Below are positions 45,366-56,200 of a DNA stretch of 64,000 bases, in pieces. The notes under the pieces were generated by a model. The model ran no database searches. It was not told the origin of the DNA and saw only the letters and a list, made by a program, of their open reading frames with translations. The position numbers were made by a program, and so were the translations under genes. The DNA is from Pseudomonas parafulva NBRC 16636 = DSM 17004 (GTDB taxonomy: Bacteria; Pseudomonadota; Gammaproteobacteria; Pseudomonadales; Pseudomonadaceae). Numbering within the stretch: the stretch's first letter is position 1; each line of letters opens with the position of its first letter. The DNA lies in NCBI RefSeq assembly GCF_000730645.1, contig NZ_BBIU01000041.1, forward strand, positions 19,570-83,569, written 5' to 3'.

Positions 45366-46550
45366 CTAACGTTCGCGCAACGCCTCCTTGGCCCGGTTGA
45401 GCGGCTTGATCAGGTAGTCGAGGATGGTCTTTTCGCCGGTGCGGATATCCACCGTGGCAATCATCCCCGGCACGATCGCAAAGTGCTTGCCAGCCTTGTT
45501 CTGCAGGCTGTCCTGCTCGGTGCGGATGAACACCCGGTAGTAGTAGATTTCCGGTTTAACCTCGTCCTGCAGGGTATCGGGCGAGATCCCCACCACCTTG
45601 CCATCCAGGCCGCCATACACCGAATAGTCATAGGCGCTGATCTTTACCTTGGCCTGCTGGTCGGGGTGGATGAAGGCGATGTCGCGCGGTGCGATGCGGG
45701 TTTCGATCAGCAGGCGTTCGTCCATCGGCACGATCTTCATCACCTGGCCGCCCGGTTGCACCACGCCGCCCAAGGTATTGACCTCGATGTCCTTGACGAT
45801 ACCCCGCACCGGCGAGCGCAGCGTCAGGCGGGTGAGCGAATCGCTGCGCCCACGAATGACCTCCGACAAACTGTCGGCCTCGGCACTGGCCTTGGCCAGT
45901 TCTTCCCTGGCGCGCACCAGGTAGTCCGACCGCGCCTCGGTGGCCTTGAGTTCCAGTTCCGAGCGCTGGCGGTTCAGGCGAATCACCTCCACCCGGCTGG
46001 AAGCGCCCATCTTGGCCAGGTTTTCGGTGATTTTCAGCTCGCTGCGCACCAGCCGCAGCGAGTCCTCGATGCCGGCCAGGGTCTGCTCCAGGCCACGGCG
46101 GCGGGTCTGGTACAGCGCGGTTTCGGCATCAATCAGCTCCGGCGATTCGCGCAAACCGGGCGGAAACACCAGGGGCTTGCCAGTGACCTCTGCCTGCAGG
46201 CGCGCCTGGCTGGCCTTTGCCGCGCGGTACTTGGCCTCGCTCTCGCCCACGCTGGAGGCCGTCTTGGTCGGGTCGAGCTGAGCCAGCACCTGGCCACGCT
46301 CGACCAGGTCGCCTTCGGCCACACTCATCTGCGCGACGATTCCGCCTTCGAACGACTGGATCACCTGCTCCCGCGAACTGGGGATGACCTTGCCAGTGCC
46401 GGTGGATACCTCGGTCACTTCGAACCAGGCCGCCCAGGCCAGGAACGCCGCCAGCATCAGAGCGCACAAGGTGATCAGGCGGCTGGCGCGGAACACCGCC
46501 TGGTCGTCCTGCCCATCGAGGTAAGAGGCGGGGAGTTCATGGTTGCTCAT
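45366..46550 (-). CDS. HlyD-family type I secretion membrane fusion protein
   Basis: 394 residues. A short cytoplasmic N-terminus, one membrane helix (about 25-44: LITLCALMLAAFLAWAAW), a lipoyl-like half (TGTGKVIPSSREQVIQSFEG), a long coiled coil (about 110-240), and a beta-barrel end (PVRGIVKDIEVNTLGGVV). It bridges the ABC exporter to the outer-membrane channel. ATG overlaps the ABC gene stop. Belongs to the adhesin locus. Confidence 0.93.
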   Translation of the reverse strand: MSNHELPASYLDGQDDQAVFRASRLITLCALMLAAFLAWAAWFEVTEVSTGTGKVIPSSREQVIQSFEGGIVAQMSVAEGDLVERGQVLAQLDPTKTASSVGESEAKYRAAKASQARLQAEVTGKPLVFPPGLRESPELIDAETALYQTRRRGLEQTLAGIEDSLRLVRSELKITENLAKMGASSRVEVIRLNRQRSELELKATEARSDYLVRAREELAKASAEADSLSEVIRGRSDSLTRLTLRSPVRGIVKDIEVNTLGGVVQPGGQVMKIVPMDERLLIETRIAPRDIAFIHPDQQAKVKISAYDYSVYGGLDGKVVGISPDTLQDEVKPEIYYYRVFIRTEQDSLQNKAGKHFAIVPGMIATVDIRTGEKTILDYLIKPLNRAKEALRER

Positions 46551-48709
46551 GCCTGCGCTCCTTGCAGCTTGGCCAGCGCGGCTTCGCGCGCATCATCGAT
46601 GACGACCCGCCCGCCATCGAGGACCACGATGCGGTCTACCCGCTGCAGCACGCTCAGGCGGTGGGTGGCGATCACCAGGGTGCGGCCCTGGCAGAAGCGG
46701 TCGAGGTTATCCAGCAGCCGGCGTTCGGTGATGTCGTCCAGCGAGGCGGTCGGCTCATCCAGCAGCAGCACCTGCGGCTGGCGCACCAGCAGGCGTGACA
46801 GCACCAGGGCCTGACGCTGGCCGCCAGACAACCCCAGCCCGCCCTCCAGAATCAGGTGGTCCATGCCCTTGGGCAGGCGTCGCACGAAGTCCAGGGCGCC
46901 GGTGGCAGCCAGCGCAGCCACCAGTTCCTGGTCGCTGGCTTGCCCGGCCCCCAGGGTGAGGTTTTCCCGCAGGGTGCCGTGGAACAGCCGTGCGTACTGG
47001 GCGAGCAGCCCCACGTCGCGGCGCAGGTCGGCAGGGTCGAGGTGGGCCATGGCGATGCCATCCAGGCTGACTTCACCCTGGCTCAGGTCCATTGCGCCGG
47101 CAAGGGCCTGCAGCAGTGTCGACTTGCCTGCACCGTTGCGACCCAGTACGGCAATGCGTTCGCCTGGGCGAATGTCCAGCCGGGCGATGTTGAGCACCGG
47201 TGGGGTGTCTTCGCTGTAGCGGAAGGTGGCCTGGCGCAGGCTGTACTCCCCGCGAATGGCGGGCAGGTGCACCCGTGCCTCACCCTCCGGGTGGTCGACG
47301 GGCGACTGCATCAGCTTGTCCAGCCCCTGCAAGGCCACCTTGGCCTGCTGCCAGCGGGTGAGCACATGAGTAAGCTGGGCCAGCGGCGCCATCATGCGCG
47401 AAGACAGCATGGACGCGGCCACCAGGCTGCCGGTGGTGAGGTCCCCGGCAATGACCATGGGCGCGCCGATGACGATGACCACGGCGAACACCGCGCCCTG
47501 TACGTTCTGCGTCCAGGCCACCAGGCCATTGGTGAGTGTGCGCAGGCGCAGGTTGGTGTGGGCGCAGGCGGCGTTGTACTGGTTCCATTGCCGCTCGAAG
47601 CGCGCCTCGGCCTGCAGTGCCTTGATTTCGTCCAGGCCTTGCACGCTTTCCACCAGCATGGCATTGCGCAGCGACGACTCGCGCATCGACGCATTGGCCA
47701 GCCGGGCCAGGCGCCGCTGCGCCAGCAGGCCCGGCAGCACCATGGCCAGCAAGGCCACCAGCGGCACGAACACCAGCACGCCGCCGATCAGCCAGAACAC
47801 CAGCAGGAACAACAGGAAGAAGGGCAGGTCGGCCAGCGCCGTGGCCGTGCTGGAGGTGATCAGGTCACGCACCGACTCCAGCTCGCGCAATTGCGAGATG
47901 AACGAGCCGGTGGATTTGGGCCGTACCGAGTTGCGCAGGCGCAGGGCATGCCCGTACACCAGGTCGCTCACCCGCAGGTCTGCACGCTTGCCCAGCAGGT
48001 CGGTCACCTTCAGCCGCAACAGGCGCATGCTGAAGTCGAACACCAGCGCCAGCACCACACCACCAAACAGCACGTACAGGGTGGGCAGCGATTCGGCCGG
48101 GATCACCCGGTCGTACACCTGCATGGAAAACAGCACACCCGCCAGCGCCAGCACATTGGCCACCAGCGAAGCGACCATCACCTGGCCATAGGGGCGCAGG
48201 TCGCGCAGCACGATGCGGGCGAACCAGTGGCGGTCGTAGGGGGCGGTGTAGTCGTCGGTGCGCACGTCGCGCAGCGGGCGTGCCGGGCGCAGCAGGGCGA
48301 CGCGGGTGATTCTGTCCACCAGGGTATCGCGTGGCAGGCGTGATGCGAGGCCTTGATCGCCGGCAAACACCACGGCCAGTTCGTCTTCCTGGGTGACCGA
48401 CTCCACCACCGCCAGCTGGCCGTCGTCCAGCTCCAGCACCAGCGGCGTGCGCCACTGGCGCAGCCCTTTGGCGTCGAAGCGCACGAAGCGCAGCGCCAGG
48501 CCCGCCTGGCGCGCCATGTGGCGCAGGATTTCGTCCAGCGGGCGGGCATCTTCGTCAGCCGCCAGGCGGATACGCTGGGGCGATACGTCCAGGCGGTAGT
48601 GGTGGGCCACCTGCAGCATCACCTCAAGCCACGGGCCCAGGTCTGCGCGGGGCGCGGGTGCAGGGGCCGCGGCCTGTTCAGGCAGCGTCACATTGATCGG
48701 GTCGCTCAT
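46547..48709 (-). CDS. Type I secretion ABC transporter with C39-like domain (LapB type)
   Basis: A 720-residue half-transporter. Residues 1-150 form a C39-like domain without any cysteine, so it binds rather than cuts its substrate. The membrane domain (about 165-450) has six helices. The nucleotide-binding domain has Walker A VLGRNGAGKSTLL (near 520), signature LSGGQRQAL (near 630) and Walker B VLLLDEPTASLD. It powers export of the giant adhesin in one step across both membranes. ATGA overlaps on both sides couple it to the TolC-like and HlyD-like genes. Confidence 0.93.
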   Translation of the reverse strand: MSDPINVTLPEQAAAPAPAPRADLGPWLEVMLQVAHHYRLDVSPQRIRLAADEDARPLDEILRHMARQAGLALRFVRFDAKGLRQWRTPLVLELDDGQLAVVESVTQEDELAVVFAGDQGLASRLPRDTLVDRITRVALLRPARPLRDVRTDDYTAPYDRHWFARIVLRDLRPYGQVMVASLVANVLALAGVLFSMQVYDRVIPAESLPTLYVLFGGVVLALVFDFSMRLLRLKVTDLLGKRADLRVSDLVYGHALRLRNSVRPKSTGSFISQLRELESVRDLITSSTATALADLPFFLLFLLVFWLIGGVLVFVPLVALLAMVLPGLLAQRRLARLANASMRESSLRNAMLVESVQGLDEIKALQAEARFERQWNQYNAACAHTNLRLRTLTNGLVAWTQNVQGAVFAVVIVIGAPMVIAGDLTTGSLVAASMLSSRMMAPLAQLTHVLTRWQQAKVALQGLDKLMQSPVDHPEGEARVHLPAIRGEYSLRQATFRYSEDTPPVLNIARLDIRPGERIAVLGRNGAGKSTLLQALAGAMDLSQGEVSLDGIAMAHLDPADLRRDVGLLAQYARLFHGTLRENLTLGAGQASDQELVAALAATGALDFVRRLPKGMDHLILEGGLGLSGGQRQALVLSRLLVRQPQVLLLDEPTASLDDITERRLLDNLDRFCQGRTLVIATHRLSVLQRVDRIVVLDGGRVVIDDAREAALAKLQGAQA

Positions 48710-50142
48710 GGCTGGATCTCCACACCTTGCAGGTTGCGCCCCTCAAGGCCCAGGGCGGCCCGCAGAGCGCCGGTGTTGTACAGGCAGTCCACGTCCAGGC
48801 GCAGCAGGTCGGAGCGGGTGCCGGCCAGCTCGAAACGTGATTGGTAGATTTCCTGCTCGGCGTTCAGCAGGTCGAGCAGTGGCCGGGTGCCCAGGTCCAG
48901 GTATTGGCGGCCGTACAGCATGCGCGCCTCCTGAATGCTGACCTGGCGCGCTTCCAGCGAACCCAGGCGACGGCCCAGGCCGGAGGTTTGCGCCATGGCT
49001 TCGGCCAGCCCACGGCGCGCCTGCAGGCGGGCGGCGTCTTCGGCGGAGTCGGCGGCGGTGAGCGCATAGCCGGCTGCCCGGGTGCGCGCGCTGATGGCCC
49101 CGCCCTGGTAGATAGGCACTTCCACGTTCAGGTAGATACCGGCCTGGGTTCGGTCCAGGCGACCGTTGTCGCGGTTGTAGTCGTTGTCCAGGTAGTGGTT
49201 GACCTGCGGCTGCAACGACACCGTCGGGTAAGCCTCGGCCTTGGCCTGGGCCAGTTCGGCCTGGCCCTGAGCGCGCTGGGCCAGGGCCATCAGCACACCT
49301 GGCAGGCGCTCGTCGCCCTGCGCCGGGCGCTGGCAAGCCTGGGCCAGTTCCGGGGGCGGCTGCTCGGTGAGGGAGACGGGCGTGACGCGCCCCAGCAAGG
49401 CGGCCAGGGTGGAACGCCAGCGTTCGTACTGCGAACGGTATTCTTCCAGCACGGCGCGGGCGCTTTGCACCCGGGACTCGGCCTGCACCACGTCGGAACG
49501 GGTACTGGCACCCATGTCGCTGCGCTGACGGGCCATGCTGGCAATGTCACCGACCCCGCGGATCTGCTCGCGGGCGATGGCGATCAACTGCTCGTAGCGG
49601 CGGGTTTCGATCCAGGCATAGGCGGTATCGCGCGCCAGGTCGTCCACTACCAGCAGGATGTTGGCCTGGGCACGGGCGGCAGCGGCCTGGGCGGCACTGA
49701 CCGCATGGTCCACCTTGCCGAAGTCGTACAGCATCTGCTTGAGCGAAAGGTTTACCGCCTGGCTGTTGCGGTCGCCCCCATAGCCGGTGTCATAGCCGGT
49801 GCGGATACCCCCGGAAATCTGCGGGTAATAGCCCGCGCGGGCGACGTTGATGCCCTCGCCCTGCTTGTAGAGGTCGCCGATGGCCTCGGCGATACTCGGG
49901 TGCCATTGCGCAGCCTGCAGCACCGCATCGGACAACCCCAGGCGCTGGGCGCTGGCGACCGGCGCCATGCCGGTGGCGGGGCGGGTGGGTACGGCACCTG
50001 GCGCATCGCGCAACAGCGATGGGCCAATTTGGCGCAACGTCGGGTCCAGGTCATCGGCGGCCTGGGCCGCCGGGTAAAGGTTCATGGCCAGGAGCCCGAA
50101 GGCCCCCAGCAACAACGGTGACAGCGCACTGCTTCGCTTCAC
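48706..50142 (-). CDS. TolC-family outer-membrane protein of the adhesin secretion system
   Basis: 478 residues with a signal peptide (MKRSSALSPLLLGAFGLLAM, cleaved near AAQA). Two long helical repeats typical of TolC (about 65-270 and 280-460), including GYYPQISGGIRTGYDTGYGG and AEAYPTVSLQPQVNHYL. It forms the trimeric exit duct for type I secretion. First gene of the exporter set, 64 bases after the adhesin stop. Confidence 0.92.
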   Translation of the reverse strand: MKRSSALSPLLLGAFGLLAMNLYPAAQAADDLDPTLRQIGPSLLRDAPGAVPTRPATGMAPVASAQRLGLSDAVLQAAQWHPSIAEAIGDLYKQGEGINVARAGYYPQISGGIRTGYDTGYGGDRNSQAVNLSLKQMLYDFGKVDHAVSAAQAAAARAQANILLVVDDLARDTAYAWIETRRYEQLIAIAREQIRGVGDIASMARQRSDMGASTRSDVVQAESRVQSARAVLEEYRSQYERWRSTLAALLGRVTPVSLTEQPPPELAQACQRPAQGDERLPGVLMALAQRAQGQAELAQAKAEAYPTVSLQPQVNHYLDNDYNRDNGRLDRTQAGIYLNVEVPIYQGGAISARTRAAGYALTAADSAEDAARLQARRGLAEAMAQTSGLGRRLGSLEARQVSIQEARMLYGRQYLDLGTRPLLDLLNAEQEIYQSRFELAGTRSDLLRLDVDCLYNTGALRAALGLEGRNLQGVEIQP

Positions 50143-50173
50143 TGAGTGTCCTTACTGCTGATCATCATCCATG

Positions 50174-50193
50174 CCGCCGGGTAAACCCGGCGG
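50174..50193 (-). terminator. Strong hairpin between adhesin and exporter genes
   Basis: CCGCCGGG-taaa-CCCGGCGG, an 8-base GC-only stem in the 64-base gap between the adhesin stop and the TolC-like start. No T-run on the minus strand. It may reduce readthrough or protect the adhesin mRNA end, while still letting the exporter genes be co-transcribed. Confidence 0.55.
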
Positions 50194-50206
50194 GTGTGCA
50201 ACGGCT

Positions 50207-53200
50207 TCAAACCACATGAATACCGTTCTGTACCCACAATTGATGGCTCGGGTCCTCCTGGGCCGTGTATTGGTTATAGTCGATACCGTCCAGGCTGTGG
50301 TTGCCGATGCGGTTCCAGGTGTCGGTCATCAGCACCGTGTCGTGCTCGTCACCCTTGATGATCAAGGTGTCGTTGGCGCTGTCGGTCACCGCCACCACGT
50401 CAGCCAAGCTGAGGGTGAGCGCCACGGCGCTGGTGGCGTTGAGGTCGATCACTTCCAGGTCGTGCACCTGCCCGGCCAGGTTGGTCAGGTCGATGCTGGC
50501 ATCGCCACCGCCCCACAGCAGGGCATCGTTGCCGGTGCCGGTATCCACGCTGACGAAACCGCTGTCCACGGTGAGCTGGGTGCCGGCAGCAGCGTGGCTG
50601 GCCACCGCCGTGTCGCTGCCATCATCGCTGTCGACGGCCACCTCGCCGACGGTTGCCGCCGCCAGGGTGGTCAGCGCGCCCCCTTCGTCACTGGCATCTG
50701 CCACCAAGGCACTGTTGGTTGTGAAGCCGGTGACAGGGTCCAGGTTGATGGTGAGTGTGGCCGTGTCGGTGGTGCCATTGGGGTGGGTCAGCTCGTAGGT
50801 GAAGGTTTCTTTCTGGCCGACCACTGTCGAGGTCAGCCCGGCGTTGAGTGTGTAGTTGTAGCTGCCGTCGGCAAACACCACCAAGGTGCCGTACGTGCCC
50901 TGCACGCTGGCACCGTTGTAGCCGGGCAGGGTGAAGGTGTTGGCTGCGGTCAGCACGCTGAGCACCGTCAGTGGCGAGCCCAGGTTGTCCGCCCCCGCGC
51001 CGTCGGTCAGCAGGTTGCCTGACACAGGCGTGTAGTTGCCGACCACGAACTCGTTGAGGTGAGTGGCCGTGGCATTGACGGTGGTAGTGAGCGAGCTGAG
51101 CAGGCCGATACCGCCGGCCGTTACGCGCACGTGGTAGGTACCCGTCCCCTGGTTCTGGAAGGTGTACCCGGCGCCCCCGCCCAGCAGGCTGAGCAGCGAG
51201 GTACCGGCCACGGTCTGCACGGTCACGTACTGCCCGGTGGTGGGGTTGAGCTTGAGCAGCTCCAGCGTGGTGCCATTGAGCAGGCCCAGCAGGTTGGTGG
51301 AGTTGAGCACCACTTGCAGGTCGGCGGAGGTATTGGCCGCCACGGTGGTTGTGTAGGTTGCCGAGCGGCTGCCGAGCACTGGCAGCGACAGCGCCGCGAA
51401 CGTGGTACTGCTGGAGGTCTGCAGGTTAACCAGGCTGATGTTGGTGTTGTCTACGTCGTTCACCGCATCCACCACGGTGGCAGGCGCTGCGTAGTTGTTG
51501 TCATTCCAGGTTTCGGCAGCCTGCGGGCTATCGATGCGCACATACAGGTTGGCCGTGTCGGATTTGCCGTTTGGGTGCACCAGCTGGTAGCTGAACACAT
51601 CCACCTTGCCAACGCTGGCGGGGCTGCCGTTGGGGGTGTAGGTGTAGCTGCCATCCCCGCGGATCACCAGCGTGCCATACAGCCCTTGCACGGTGGTGGC
51701 GCTGCCTGCGCTGATGTAGCTGCCGGCCTTGAGCACCTGTAGCACCGCTTCGCTGTCGGGGCCGCGTGCGTCCACGCTGCCGTCAATGCCCACATCGGTA
51801 ATCACGTTGCCCGAAGCGGCAGTGCCGGTACCGGTGAACTGCGTCAGGCTGGTGGTTTGCACCTCCAGCGCGGTCGTCACGGTGGTCAGCAGGCCGATAC
51901 CGCCGCTGCCTACCGTCAGCCGATAGTCACCGGCCAGCAGTTCACCGATGCCCACGCGTATGCCCTGGCCCAGCGGCAGCAGCACCAGGTCGAGCAGGCC
52001 CTGGCTGTTGCCGGTCGCCAGGGTTACCCAGTTGCCGCTGGCATTCTTCACCTGCAGGGTGAAGGTGGCGTTGTCCAGCAGCGCCAGGGCACTGTCGGTG
52101 CTCAGTGTCAGGGTAGGGTCAGCCGTGGTCCCGGCTGCGACGGTCCAGGTGAAAGTTTTGCTGAAGCCCGCGAGCAAGGTGCTGAACGTGTCCTGGTACA
52201 CCCGCGTGCTCACCACCGGCGCCAGGTTGACCACGGCGGTGGCCAGGTTGTCGCTGGCAATGACCGGCGCGTTGGCATCCACATCGGGCGCCGTTACGGT
52301 GACATTGCCGGACAGGTTACCGCGTGGGTCGCTGAGGGTGACAGACACCACCTGGCCGTTGTCCTGCGGCGGGTTCAGGGTGAGGGTGAAGGTACCGTTG
52401 GCCTGCACCGTGCCGGTCTGCAGCACTGTGCCGGTGGCACTGCGTACGGTGACCGTGGCACCCACTTCACCGGTACCGGTCAGGCTGCTGCCGTCGGCGC
52501 TGAACTGCAGGTTGCCGGCAGCGGCGGGCGGGGTGAGGTCTGGCGCGGTCAGCGCAGTGCTGGTCGAGACGTTACCTGCACCGTCGGTAAGCGTCACCGT
52601 GAGGGCCTGGTTGTCGATTTGCGCAGCGGCCAGGCTGACCACGAACAGCCCGTTGCTGCCCACCGTCGCGGTCCCCAGCACGGTACCTGCGCTGTTGCGC
52701 ACGGTGGCTGTACTACCCACCTGGCCAGAGCCGCTTACCGCAGTACCCAGGGCGTTGATGGTGGCCACGGGTGCGGCCGGTGGCGTGATGTCCGGGGCGG
52801 CCAGGCTGACACTGCCCGACAGGTTGCCAGCCGCATCGGCCTGGCGCACCACCAGCAACTGGCCGTCGTTCTGTGGTGTGGTCAGGGTAATGCTGAAGGT
52901 GCCATTGGCCTGCACCAGGCCGCTGCCCACCTGCCCACCAGGGCCCTGCACGGTCACGGTAGCGCCCGCCTCACCGTTGCCGGTCAGTACAGTACCTGTG
53001 TCGTTTACGGCAACGTTGGTGGGTGCGGCGGGGGGCTGCACGTCGGCAGCGGTGAAGCTGGTGCTGGCAGACACGTTGCCTGCTCGGTCGGCCTGGCTCA
53101 CGCTCAACACCTGGCCGTTCAACTGGGCAGCATTCAGGTTGACGCTGAAGTTGCCGGCGGTATTCACCACCGCAGTGCCCAGCACGGCATTGCTGGCATC

Positions 53201-56200
53201 ACGCACGGTGACGGTGGCACCTGCCTCGCCGCTGCCGGTCAGTACCAGGCCATTGGGCGACAGTGCGATTACCACCGGGCTGGCCGGTGGGGTGATGTCC
53301 GCTGCCACCACGAAGGTTGGCTGCGATTCGCCCCCCACCAGCGCCACGGCGGTTACCGTCAGTTGCTGGCCGTTCAGTTGCGGTGTATTCAGTTGTAGGC
53401 TGAAGGCGCCGTTGAGGGTAGTGCCGCCCACGCCGATCTGATTGCCCGCGGCATCGTAAACCCGAATGCCGGTACCGGTAGGCGCGTTGCCCGTCAGCGT
53501 CAGGCCGTCGCCGGCCAGCACTACGTTGGTGGGCGGCACGGGTGGCGCTGCCAAGGGGGTGATGTACGTCACGCTGGCAGAGGTGTTGGACGCCGCGTCG
53601 GTCTGGTAGATCACCAGGCTGGCCACCGACCCTGCGGCTGGCTGCGTGACGATCTGGAACGTACCCGCCTCGCTTACCTCGCCAGTGCCGATCACCTGGT
53701 TGTTCTTGCTGATGGTGACGGTGGCGCCAGGTTCGCCACGGCCCGTGATCACGGTGAACGTGTTGTCCACCGCCAGGTCGGTGACGGGGGCAGGGGGGGA
53801 GGTATCCCGGGCCTGCAGGGTCGCAGGTATCGACTCGTTGCCGGCCGCGTCTGTAGACACGATGGTGAGCAACTGGCCGTTGTTCTGCAGAGGGTTCAGC
53901 GCAACCGTGAAAGCCCCACCCTCTGGCACTTGCACAGTACCCACTTCGGCACCGTTCGGGCCGCGTACGCTAATGGTGCTGCCTGCCTCTGCAGTACCGG
54001 TCAGTGTCGCGCCCAAGGGGTCCAGCACCAGGTTTGACGGCTGTACCGGGGGTGTCAGGTCAGGCGCATCGAGTGCCAGAGCCGGTGATGGATTGCCGGT
54101 AGCATCCTGGGCAATCACCGAGAGTGTCTGGCCGTTGACCTGAGCCGGCACCAACGCCAACACGAAGGTGCCATCAGCCGCCACCACGCCCTGACCAACC
54201 AGGTCGCCTGCATTGTTCAGCACAGTGACGCGCGCGCCGGCTTCGGCCGTGCCCACCACCTGGGTACCACTGTCGTTGATGGTGGCTACCACGGCAGCCG
54301 GTGGGGTGATGTCCAGGGCTGTGAGGCTGCTGATGGGGGAGACGTTGCCCGCCGCGTCGGTCAGGGTTACCTGCAGCACCTGGCCGTTGAGCTGGGCAGC
54401 GTCCAGTTGCACGGTGAAGATGCCGGCTGGTGTCACCTGGCCGGTACCGATCTGGGTGGTGCCGACGAATACCCGCACGGTGGCGCCCGGTTCGCCGATA
54501 CCGCCCAGCGTGTCACCCGCCACGCTCAGCTGCAACGCCGTGGCTGCGGCCGGCGGGGTCAGGTCTGGTGCCACTACGCTGACCGGTTCGCTGACGTTGC
54601 CGGGTGGGTCGGCCTGTTGTACCGACAGCACTTGGTTGTCGATTTGCGCAGGCGACAGTTCCACGCGGAAGCTGCCATCGGCAAGCACCGTGCCGGTGCC
54701 AAGCCGTACGCCGGCCGCGTTGCTGACGGTGACCGTGGCGCCGGCCTCACCCCGGCCGGTGACCACGCTGCCGTCGGCGTTGATGGTGACTTGGGTGAGG
54801 GCGTCAGGTGGGGTGAAGTCCGGCGTTTGCAGGGTCGCCACTGCAGATACGTTACCGGCAGCGTCTGCCTGGGTGAAGCTGAGCAATTCGGCATTGCTCA
54901 GCGCGGGGTTGAGGTCAAGGGTGAAGTGGCCGCTGGCGTCTACCGTGGCGTTGCCAAGGGTTTCACCCTCGGCGTTTTTCACCGTGACCAGCGCGCCGGC
55001 TTCGCCACGGCCCGTAATGGTGACACCGTTGCTGGAGATGGCGAGCTCGCCGGGGGCAGCCGGCGGTGTGGTGTCCGGTGCGGTTATGACGCTGGGGAGC
55101 GACTGGTTGCCGGCCGCATCGGTGAGCAGCACTTCCACTTGTTGCCCATTGGCCTGGGGCGCCGCCAGGCTGACCTGGAAGGTGCCGTCGCCGCGCACGG
55201 TCGAGGTGCCCAGCACACTGCCGTCGGCAGCCAATACCCGTACCGCTGCGCCTGCCTCGCCCGTGCCGTTGAGCAGCGAACCGCCGCCGGCAAATGCCAG
55301 GCCCTGGGCAGGCTCGGGTGCGATGCGGTCAGGCACCACCAGGCTGACGCTGTTGGACTCGTTACCGGCCGCGTCGGTCTGGCTGGCGCTCAACACTTCG
55401 CCGTTGAGTTGGGCCACCAGCAGGGTGGCGCTGAAGCGGCCATCGGTGTTCACCACAGCGGTGCCGAGGTCGACGCCGCCTGCGCCGGTAATGGTCACGG
55501 TTGCACCGGGCTCACCGAGGCCGGTCAGTACCAGGCCGTCGTTGGACAGCACCAGTGCACTCAGTGGTTGCGGCGCAGTGGTGTCAGGGGCCTGCAGGGT
55601 TGCAGGCAGCGACACCGCACCATCGGTGCCGAGCGCGTCTACCCGCAGAACCTCGCCGTTGGCCTGGGCGCTGCCCAGGTTGACGGTGAAGGTTCCATCG
55701 TTGGCTACCTGGCCACTGCCCAGCAATTCATCGTTGGGGCCATAGACCCTGACCGTGGTGCCACTGGCGGCCGTGCCTGACACCGACAGGCCGTTGGCGG
55801 CCAGCGTCAGGTTTTCGGGTGTCTGCGGTGCAAGCACGCCAGGTGCCGTTATGGTCTGGGCAACCGAGAGGTTCTGCGCCGCATCGGCCTGCACCACGCT
55901 CAAGAGCGTGCCTACAGGCGCGGCTGGGTCGAGGGCGACGCTGAAGCGGCCATCCGCTGCGACCTGGGCAGTGCCCAGCAGGGTGCCGTCGGCGGCGCTG
56001 ACCCTGACCGTGGCCCCCACTTCACCATGGCCTACCAGGGAGGTGCCGTCGGCCGACACGGCCAGGTTGGTCACCGCTGCTGGCGGTGTGGTGTCCAGGG
56101 CCGTATAGGTGGCCACGGGCGACACATTGCCTGCGGCATCGGTCGCCGTTACCTGCAAGGTCTGCCCGTTGGTCTGTGGCGTATCCAGGGTGATCTGGAA

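Noticed and set aside
50207..50720. RTX nonapeptide calcium repeats in the adhesin end
   Set aside because: Only one GxGND-like motif is seen (DTGTGNDALL); there is no run of GGxGxDxUx repeats.
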